Shown here: positions 1 to 5,740 of the stretch, one piece after another
Numbering within the stretch: the stretch's first letter is position 1
Layout of the letters: every line of letters starts with the position of its first letter
Notes under the pieces: generated by a model
Databases searched by the model: none
Told to the model about the DNA's origin: nothing
What the model saw: only the letters and a program-made list of their open reading frames with translations
Made by a program: the position numbers and the translations under genes
Source of the DNA: Methanobacteriota archaeon
GTDB lineage: Archaea; Thermoplasmatota; Poseidoniia; Poseidoniales; Thalassarchaeaceae
Length of the DNA stretch: 7,247 nucleotides
NCBI GenBank assembly: GCA_002697065.1
Contig: NZTJ01000027.1
Span: 1 to 7,247, forward strand
Direction: 5' to 3'

Positions 1-11
1 GGGTTCATTCC

Positions 12-920
12 GTGAGGGCGGTAGTGGCTCTGGGTGGACCCGGTCCCTTGCCGAGAGATGAGGAGCCTACTGCAGATAATCAGAGAAGGAATGTCAGGGA
101 AGCGTGCAAGGAGCTGGCGCCACTAGCAAAGGAGCATCAGCTGGTAATCACCCATGGGAATGGTCCGCAAGTAGGACTCCTGGCGCTACAATCCGCGTCA
201 TACGAGGAAGCGGAAGAGTACCCCCTTGATGTTCTGGGAGCTCAGACAGAGGGGATGCTTGGCTACGCAATACAACAGGAGCTAGGTAACCTCCTCCCGA
301 CTGAGAGTTCTTTGGCTACGATACTAACGATGGTGGAGGTCGACCCAGATGATCCAGCCTTCGAAAATCCCACCAAGCCAATAGGCCTAGTTTACAGCGA
401 GGATGAGGCTAGGAGAATTTCCAAAGAGAAGGGGTGGTCTATTTCGAAGGACGGAAGCAGTTGGAGGAGGGTAGTTCCCTCTCCTGAGCCACACAGGATC
501 TTCGAGTTGCGACCTATTCACTGGCTCTTGGAGAAGGGGGTGACTGTGATCTGCGCAGGAGGAGGGGGAATACCAACGGCATACAATTCTGAGGGATTAC
601 TGGAGGGTGTTGAAGTAGTAATTGACAAGGACAAGGCCAGTGCCTTACTGGCAAGACAGTTGGGGGCAAGGCTGCTAATTCTGGCTACAGATGCAGATGG
701 AGTATACCGCGACTGGGGTACTGAAAGCCAGGAGTTGATGCAGGCAACCACTCCCGAAGAGATATCGAAGATGGATTTTGAGCCTGGATCAATGGGTCCG
801 AAAGTGGAGGCGGCCTGTGACTTCGTAATGAGGACTGGTGAGCGTGCGGTAATTGGCTCGTTGACGGACATCGCCGAGATGGTAGAGGGGAAGGCGGGCA
901 CCCAATTAACCATTGAATGA
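12..920 (+). CDS. arcC: Carbamate kinase (ArcC-like, amino acid kinase family)
   Basis: Cytosolic enzyme that interconverts carbamoyl phosphate + ADP with carbamate (or NH3 + CO2) + ATP, usually ending arginine deiminase-type catabolism. The 302-residue length fits the family (about 300-315). Motifs seen in order: VVALGG (4-9), [10 protein letters not shown] (46-55), [10 protein letters not shown] (76-85), the NPTKPIG start of the small protruding subdomain (119-125), [10 protein letters not shown] (151-160), AGGGGIP (182-188), VIDKDKAS (203-210) and GSMGPKVEA (259-267). These identify carbamate kinase rather than UMP or glutamate kinase. Oddity: the near-invariant GGNAL of the first loop reads GGPGPL (8-13), losing the Asn that normally helps bind phosphate. 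The frame stays open to the window edge. I chose the GTG at 12 because it gives the usual few residues before VVALGG, but a start outside the window is possible. No arginine deiminase or ornithine carbamoyltransferase gene lies in view. Family assignment is strong; activity is less certain. Confidence 0.92.
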   Translation: MRAVVALGGPGPLPRDEEPTADNQRRNVREACKELAPLAKEHQLVITHGNGPQVGLLALQSASYEEAEEYPLDVLGAQTEGMLGYAIQQELGNLLPTESSLATILTMVEVDPDDPAFENPTKPIGLVYSEDEARRISKEKGWSISKDGSSWRRVVPSPEPHRIFELRPIHWLLEKGVTVICAGGGGIPTAYNSEGLLEGVEVVIDKDKASALLARQLGARLLILATDADGVYRDWGTESQELMQATTPEEISKMDFEPGSMGPKVEAACDFVMRTGERAVIGSLTDIAEMVEGKAGTQLTIE

Positions 921-964
921 GGGCATGGTTGCAATTTACGGCCAAGCCATTCATATCAGCGGTC

Positions 965-981
965 CGTCGGCGTAGCCGACG
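965..981. repeat. Perfect 7-bp inverted repeat with 3-nt loop in the arcC-thrS gap
   Basis: CGTCGGC (965-971), GTA loop, GCCGACG (975-981): a GC-rich hairpin lying in the 77 nt between the carbamate kinase stop and the chosen ThrRS start. It ends 16 nt before that ATG. No T-run follows on either strand, so it does not look like an intrinsic terminator. It could be a leader or processing hairpin, or one copy of a dispersed short palindrome. Only one copy is present here, so nothing more can be said from this window. Confidence 0.6.
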
Positions 982-997
982 AGGGATACCAGTGGGG

Positions 998-2938
998 ATG
1001 ATTTCCGTTGACATCGGGGAGGGGGAATCTCACGAGTATGCAAGTGGCATCAGCGCTGGAGAGGTCATCAAAAACGTCCATGGGAGGAAGTCGGGGGCAG
1101 TGGCAGCATTCGTGAATGGGGAGGAGAGGGACATGTCCTTCTTACTCTATGAAGATTGCAAGGTAGAGCCGATATTGGGGGATTCCGAGCAGGGGCTGTA
1201 TATCCTAAGACACAGTTGCGCACATCTTCTCGCTCAAGCGGTGACTCAGCTTTATCCAGATGCCAGACCCACAATCGGACCGCCGATAGAACACGGATTC
1301 TACTATGACTTCGCAATGGACCCAATTGGAGATGAGGAACTCCGTCAAATAGAGAAGAGGATGAAGGATCTGGTGAAGCAGAACATCCGGATAGAGAGGG
1401 AGGATCTCGACAATGAGGAACTCAGAGAGATATTCTCCTCAAACCCCTTCAAATTGGAGATAATGGACGATAAAATAGGTCATGATGTAGGATCTTCAGC
1501 CTACCGCCAGGGGGATTTTATCGACCTATGTAGGGGCCCTCATGTCTCCCTAACCTCTCAATTGAGGTGGTTCAAACTAACCAGTACCAGCCAAGCCTAC
1601 TGGAGGGCGGACAAGGATAGGGAGTCGCTGGTCAGGATTTACGGAATGTGCTATTCGTCAAAGGACGGACTAAAGGAACGCGAGAGACAGATACTAGAAG
1701 CGGCCAAGAGAGACCATAAGAAGATAGGAAGGGAGATGGGGCTCTATATGATTAACGAGCTAATAGGGAAGGGACTCCCTGTTTGGCTACCGTATGGCGA
1801 GATCCTGAAATCTGAGATCGAGAACTTCGCAATAGAGACAGAGGAGGCATACGGTTACGACAGGGTGACCACCCCTGTTCTTGGGAAGAAGGAGCTGTTC
1901 GAGACCAGCGGTCACCTACCACACTACGCGGAGGGGATGTACCCGCCGATGAAGATGGATGACGGCGATTACTACCTCAAAGCGATGAATTGCCCCATGC
2001 ATCATCTAGTTTTCACGAATAGCAAAAGGTCCTACAGGGACCTACCGATTAGAATAGCAGAGTACGGTACTGTATACAGGAACGAATTGTCCGGTACTCT
2101 AGCGGGACTTCTAAGGGTCAGGATGTTGTCGATGAACGATGCACATGTCTACTGTACCCTAGACCAGGTGGCAAGTGAGGTCCAGAGCAACGTCAGAATG
2201 GCTCAGGAGTACTACGAAACGTTCGGCTTCGATGACTATGACTTCCGCTTGTCCCTATGGGACCCAGACAATAAGGACAAGTACATCGATCAGCCAGAGA
2301 ATTGGGAGGCTACACAGAACCATCTGAGGGAGATCATGGATGGCTTAGAGGTCGAATACACGGAGGCGGTCGGCGAGGCCGCATTCTACGGACCAAAGAT
2401 AGACATACAATTCAGGACAGCTTTGGGAAGAGAGGAGTCGATGTCTACCATACAACTTGACTTCGCTGCTAAGGAGAGGTTCGGACTGTCGTACATGGAT
2501 GAGACTGGGAACGAGAACGGAGAGGTCTTCGTAATCCACAGGGCTCCGCTATCCACGCATGAGAGATTCGTCGCCTTCCTTCTTGAGCAGTGGGCTGGAA
2601 ATCTGCCTACCTGGCTTTCCCCTGTGCAAGCTCAGATAATCACCATCTCAGAGAAGCACAAGGAATACGCGGATCACGTTAGGGAGACTCTGAAGATCGC
2701 AGGAGTCAGAGTGAAAGTGGATGACTCAGACAATACCATCGGTAAGAAGATCAGGATACACAGGAAGAGCCGCCCGGCTTACATGCTAATACTAGGGGAC
2801 GAAGAGATGGAGGGAGGTTCTGTATCAATCAGAAGTAGAAGTGGCAGTCAGAAGAAGGGCGTTCCACTTGATGAGTTCGTTTCGGACGTCTTCGCAGAGA
2901 TTTCCAACAGATCCAAGGACCTGTCCCTAGTGGAGTGA
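998..2938 (+). CDS. thrS: Threonyl-tRNA synthetase, bacterial-type architecture
   Basis: Class II synthetase charging tRNA-Thr with threonine in the cytosol. Layout of the 646 residues: TGS domain (about 1-60); N2 editing domain with HSCAH (72-76) and CRGPH (178-182), the HxxxH and CxxxH pairs that clear mischarged serine; catalytic core (about 245-540); anticodon-binding domain (about 545-646). Presumed zinc ligands are Cys332 (NCPMH), His383 (NDAH) and His514 (IHRAP). Motif 2 is YRNELSGTLAGLLRVR (360-375) and motif 3 is HRAPLSTHERF (514-524). Compared with the E. coli enzyme, TQDDAH reads SMNDAH; Asp381, the likely contact to the Thr hydroxyl, is kept. The TGS plus N2 layout is bacterial/eukaryotic; many archaea use a different editing domain. 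The ATG at 998 begins the TGS domain directly. An in-frame ATG at 917 overlaps the upstream stop, but would add 27 Arg-rich residues encoded across the palindrome, so I reject it. GTG at 992 is a minor alternative. No clear ribosome binding site. Confidence 0.95.
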   Translation: MISVDIGEGESHEYASGISAGEVIKNVHGRKSGAVAAFVNGEERDMSFLLYEDCKVEPILGDSEQGLYILRHSCAHLLAQAVTQLYPDARPTIGPPIEHGFYYDFAMDPIGDEELRQIEKRMKDLVKQNIRIEREDLDNEELREIFSSNPFKLEIMDDKIGHDVGSSAYRQGDFIDLCRGPHVSLTSQLRWFKLTSTSQAYWRADKDRESLVRIYGMCYSSKDGLKERERQILEAAKRDHKKIGREMGLYMINELIGKGLPVWLPYGEILKSEIENFAIETEEAYGYDRVTTPVLGKKELFETSGHLPHYAEGMYPPMKMDDGDYYLKAMNCPMHHLVFTNSKRSYRDLPIRIAEYGTVYRNELSGTLAGLLRVRMLSMNDAHVYCTLDQVASEVQSNVRMAQEYYETFGFDDYDFRLSLWDPDNKDKYIDQPENWEATQNHLREIMDGLEVEYTEAVGEAAFYGPKIDIQFRTALGREESMSTIQLDFAAKERFGLSYMDETGNENGEVFVIHRAPLSTHERFVAFLLEQWAGNLPTWLSPVQAQIITISEKHKEYADHVRETLKIAGVRVKVDDSDNTIGKKIRIHRKSRPAYMLILGDEEMEGGSVSIRSRSGSQKKGVPLDEFVSDVFAEISNRSKDLSLVE

Positions 2939-2974
2939 AGTATCAAGACCGAAGCCCATCTAGGCTCAATAGTA

Positions 2975-3994
2975 ATGGCGTCTGAGGAGGGTGGAACCAA
3001 GGATGAGACATCTGAGGCGATGCTGTCTACTGCGAGGTCGGTTATTCGCACATGCCTCCAAGTAAGGAGAGAGGAGGACGTCCTGGTCATCACTGATCCG
3101 GAAACGTCAGAAGTAGGACAATCGCTCTACGAAGAGGCCGCTAGGGTGACAGACAGGATATTGCTTGTGATGATGCCACCGACACAGAAGCCAGGCAAAG
3201 AACCCCCCTTGCCTGTAGCGGACATCATGAGGAAGAACAGAGTGATTATCATCGCGACCAAGGACTCGCTAACACACACTAGAGCCAGGCAACAGGCAAC
3301 CAAGGAAGGGGCGAGGATAGTCTCCATGCCAGGCATAGGAAGAGTCTCATTCGAAACAGGAGGGATGACCGCAGACTACAACGCCCTCCAGAGGGAGATC
3401 AGCGGAATGGGCTCTGTTTTCAGGAGGAAGAGGAGGGTGCGAATCAGTTCTCCATCTGGTACCGATGTAGAGTTCCTGACAGGTGGGAGATGGGTGCTTG
3501 AGGACAATGGAGTTTGCAACAGACCTGGTCAGATCGCGAATCTGCCCGCTGGCAAGGTTTTCGTCTTTCCCAAGGAGGGGAGTATGAATGGGACAATCGT
3601 AATTGACGGGTCGTGGGAGGGAATTCTGCTAGAGGAGCCACTGTCTCTACAAATTGAGAAAGGAATGGTCGTCAACATCTCTGGTGGGGATATCGCGAAT
3701 GAGATAATGGAGTCTTTCGAAATGGCGAAGGCAGGAATCAGGAGTTCCAAGAGGGACCTGATATGGACAGTTGCGGAGTTCGGATTCGGGATGAATCCGA
3801 AGGCCACCGGGATAGTCGGTAACAGAGTCGAAGACCTGGTCGTGCGAGGTGGTGCATATTTCGGGTTCGGTGATAATACCCACCTGGGAGGTTCTGCTAG
3901 AGTGGGAGTCCACCAGAGAGGAACTATCAGGGCTCCTGAGGTATTGCTCGAGGAGACCAGTATACTATCCGAGGGCAAGGTCTCAATTCGGTAG
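2975..3994 (+). CDS. Leucyl aminopeptidase / aminopeptidase T-like protein (M29-type, COG2309)
   Basis: Resembles the short (about 320-350 residue) archaeal and bacterial proteins annotated as leucyl aminopeptidase or aminopeptidase T, metallopeptidases that remove N-terminal residues from peptides in the cytosol. Seen: an N-terminal alpha/beta region (about 16-125), NLPAGKVFVFPKEGSMNGT (189-207), which is the most diagnostic family segment, AEFGFGMNPKA (267-277), and a C-terminal GFGDNTHLGG (297-306) followed by VH (312-313). Glu201 and Glu268 fit expected conserved acids. Two positions look altered against the family as I recall it: the His of a GTxHIA-like motif appears to be Tyr295, and the Asp of a C-terminal HxD appears to be Arg315. 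The metal site may therefore be changed. The start is ATG 2975, 36 nt after the ThrRS stop; the first 15 residues are acidic and low-complexity, and ATG at 3020 is a possible alternative. No signal peptide. No Shine-Dalgarno site is evident. Confidence 0.75.
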   Translation: MASEEGGTKDETSEAMLSTARSVIRTCLQVRREEDVLVITDPETSEVGQSLYEEAARVTDRILLVMMPPTQKPGKEPPLPVADIMRKNRVIIIATKDSLTHTRARQQATKEGARIVSMPGIGRVSFETGGMTADYNALQREISGMGSVFRRKRRVRISSPSGTDVEFLTGGRWVLEDNGVCNRPGQIANLPAGKVFVFPKEGSMNGTIVIDGSWEGILLEEPLSLQIEKGMVVNISGGDIANEIMESFEMAKAGIRSSKRDLIWTVAEFGFGMNPKATGIVGNRVEDLVVRGGAYFGFGDNTHLGGSARVGVHQRGTIRAPEVLLEETSILSEGKVSIR

Positions 3995-3999
3995 GTGAG
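3994..3999 (+). promoter_or_regulatory. Shine-Dalgarno-like site GGTGAG before the thiamine pyrophosphokinase-like gene
   Basis: GGTGAG begins on the last base of the aminopeptidase TAG stop and ends 5 nt before the GTG at 4005. It matches the archaeal/bacterial anti-SD core (GGAGGTGA) and is the best such site in the window. It supports the GTG start and translation from a shared mRNA with the preceding gene. Confidence 0.6.
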
Positions 4000-4004
4000 A
4001 GAAA

Positions 4005-4610
4005 GTGCGTGGTGTGCTCTGGTGCAATGGTTCTAATCCTTCCAAGACAGTAATCGAATGGGTTGTCACCACTGGGGCTCCTGTATTCGGAGTCGACGGA
4101 GGTGCCGATAAGGCACAAAGCCTGGGAGTTGAGGTGGTCGAGGCCCTTGGGGATATGGACTCGCTAGATGTATCAGCTTGGCAGGGTAGGACCACACCAC
4201 TCAAAGAGCAGTCTTTCAGTGACCTGGCCAAGTCTATCGAACTACTGATGCGGAGAGGCTTCAAGGAAATTGAGATAGTCGGGGCCGATGGGGGAGACCC
4301 TAGTCACATTCTCGGAAACTGGGCGTCGATGAACGATGCTCCCTCTGGAGCGAGGATCACGATACATCACAGAGAGCAGGTTTCTATCAGAATCCACCCT
4401 GATGACGGGGAGTTCTCCGCTGATTTCGAAGAAGGCGAGCTGTTCTCTATTTTTGCTATTGAGGCAGGAAAGGTTTGGATCTCGGGGTCTAGATGGGAGG
4501 TAGATGGAGAAAACCTTCTCCTCTCATCGAGAGGACTACATAATGAAGGGATGGGAGGGGAAGTGAAAATAAAAGGTGAAGGAACCTTGGTTTTAATCTC
4601 CAAGCGCTGA
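4005..4610 (+). CDS. Thiamine pyrophosphokinase-like protein
   Basis: Likely transfers pyrophosphate from ATP to thiamine to make thiamine diphosphate, a salvage step. The 201 residues match the small TPK family (about 200-220). Catalytic-domain motifs: VDGGAD (30-35), GDMDSLD (49-55, the usual GDxDS), SDLAKSIELL (72-81, partly matching the usual DxTDxxKAL) and GADGGDPSHILGN (93-105, usually GGRxDHxLxN). The C-terminal beta domain that normally binds thiamine shows SGSRWEV (160-166) and SSRGLHNEG (174-182), close to the usual GLxWxL and SxGxSNE. Oddities: the Arg and Asp of GGRxDH are Asp98 and Ser100, although His101 is kept. It may therefore be a divergent TPK or use another substrate. The GTG start is supported by GGTGAG just upstream and a 10-nt gap from the previous stop. 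The stop lies 3 nt from the stop of the convergent AI-2E gene. Confidence 0.75.
   Translation: MRGVLWCNGSNPSKTVIEWVVTTGAPVFGVDGGADKAQSLGVEVVEALGDMDSLDVSAWQGRTTPLKEQSFSDLAKSIELLMRRGFKEIEIVGADGGDPSHILGNWASMNDAPSGARITIHHREQVSIRIHPDDGEFSADFEEGELFSIFAIEAGKVWISGSRWEVDGENLLLSSRGLHNEGMGGEVKIKGEGTLVLISKR
4565..4575 (-). terminator. Possible U-tract terminator for the minus-strand AI-2E/glycosyltransferase unit
   Basis: Read on the minus strand this is CTTTTATTTTC, about 40-50 nt past the AI-2E TAG stop. Oligo-T stretches without a hairpin commonly end archaeal transcripts. The tract lies antisense to the 3' end of the thiamine pyrophosphokinase-like gene, so the minus-strand mRNA would overlap that gene. 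No comparable T-run follows the plus-strand gene. This is inference from composition only. Confidence 0.3.
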
Positions 4611-4613
4611 ACA

Positions 4614-5717
4614 CTACTCTTCCTCATGGACCTTCATTGCGAGCATTAGCGCTATTGGCCTAGTCCTCTCATCCTCCTCAAGTGCGATTCTTGCGATTAT
4701 CATGATTGGGACCCCGATAATCGCTCCGGAGATCCCCCATACAGAAGCACTGACCATCACTGTTAGCAACAAGACGAGGGGGGAAATTCCTAGTCTCTGG
4801 CCAGAGAGGTTGGGTTCAATAATGGATCCAAACAGCTGCTGATTTGCCACGCAGAGGCCGCCAAGTAACAATGCCTGTACGGGGTCGAGGACAATCAATG
4901 CAATCATCATCGGAGGCAGGGTAGCTAGGATTGCCCCTAGAATTGGAATGAAATCTAGCAAGAAGCATAGGACGCCGAATAAGAACCAACCCGGAATACC
5001 CATAATCCATAGTAGGAATGCTAGTACTGTTGCCTGACCAGCGCTACAGGTCGCCTTCGAAATTACGTAGGTTGAAATCGCCTCAGAGGAGTTTGAAACG
5101 ATAGTGCGAACTCTTCCATATGATCCCGGAAATGCAGCCTTGAACCTCCCCGGCAGAGTCTTTTCTTCGAGAACCAGGAATATAACGAAGATTGCTACTG
5201 TGACCATGGTTGTCATGAACGATGCTAGATCTGCGAGTATATTGGTTGCGAAATCCTGAATATTCTGCGGGTCCAAGACGTTCCTGATTGTTTCTTGACT
5301 CGTGATGACATCCTCGAGCCCGTAGAGGTTTGTCTCACCTAGATTGGTCCACTTTTCTTCGAATTTATCTATCAAACCGCCATCCTTGACCATCTCGTCC
5401 TTGAACTGGTCGATATTCCTGTAGAGCAGTATGGAAACTCCGTAAGAGGCGAGGGCCCCAAATCCGAGGAGTACGCCGTAGGCGAGCATCGGCATCCTTG
5501 CAACAATATCGAAGCGCTCGATGAGGTATTGCTCCGGTGCTCTGATTAGGAAATAGAACAGAACTGCTATTGCTAGGGGCATTAGAATAGGTTTCAGATT
5601 TACCAGGACTAGGTATCCCACCAGAATGATAATTGCGAAGTTCGCGGTTGTCGCACTATTCGACCTCCTTGGTTTCACTTCTATGCCATCCACGGACTGC
5701 CGAGAGAGGGTGAGCAA
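4614..5717 (-). CDS. AI-2E family (PerM/TqsA-like) membrane transporter
   Basis: Integral membrane protein of the AI-2E/UPF0118 family. Bacterial members are proposed to export autoinducer-2 or exchange Na+/H+; archaeal roles and substrates are unknown. At 367 residues it has typical length. Seen: a basic N-terminus (KPRR, 15-18), hydrophobic segments near 27-60, 77-98 and 165-184, a polar, charged region between (about 100-160), and a hydrophobic C-terminal half (about 225-345). Diagnostic stretches are LDFIPILGAILATLPP (254-269), the counterpart of the usual NFIPxxGxxxxxxPP, and IIEPNLSGQRLGISPLVLLL (299-318). The C-terminus is short and charged. There is no ATG near the start: an in-frame TGA at 5718-5720 directly precedes a TTG at 5717, and GTG codons at 5693 and 5678 are alternatives; the last has GGATGG 7 nt upstream and gives 354 residues. 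It lies 23 nt after the glycosyltransferase stop, so it is probably co-transcribed with it. Confidence 0.88.
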   Translation of the reverse strand: MLTLSRQSVDGIEVKPRRSNSATTANFAIIILVGYLVLVNLKPILMPLAIAVLFYFLIRAPEQYLIERFDIVARMPMLAYGVLLGFGALASYGVSILLYRNIDQFKDEMVKDGGLIDKFEEKWTNLGETNLYGLEDVITSQETIRNVLDPQNIQDFATNILADLASFMTTMVTVAIFVIFLVLEEKTLPGRFKAAFPGSYGRVRTIVSNSSEAISTYVISKATCSAGQATVLAFLLWIMGIPGWFLFGVLCFLLDFIPILGAILATLPPMMIALIVLDPVQALLLGGLCVANQQLFGSIIEPNLSGQRLGISPLVLLLTVMVSASVWGISGAIIGVPIMIIARIALEEDERTRPIALMLAMKVHEEE

Positions 5718-5740
5718 TCAAGAGTTTCCCCGGATTTGAC

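Noticed and set aside
965..981. The hairpin as an intrinsic terminator for the carbamate kinase gene
   Set aside because: No T-run follows the stem on either strand, and archaeal termination depends on oligo-T rather than hairpins.
917..997. Extension of the ThrRS reading frame to the ATG at 917
   Set aside because: The extra residues are Arg-rich, span a palindrome and precede a complete TGS domain; the ATG at 998 matches the family N-terminus.
518..1014. Overlapping antisense open frames (minus strand) over the end of the carbamate kinase gene and the gap
   Set aside because: They shadow a well-supported gene, have no family motifs, and their composition fits antisense reading of coding sequence.
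2939..2974. Short imperfect AGCC...GGCT pairing in the thrS-aminopeptidase gap as a regulatory hairpin
   Set aside because: Only 4 bp can pair; this is expected by chance.
3529..3978. 149-codon open frame antisense to the aminopeptidase-like gene
   Set aside because: It lies wholly within a convincing gene, shows Ser/Pro-rich low-complexity translation and has no recognisable motif.
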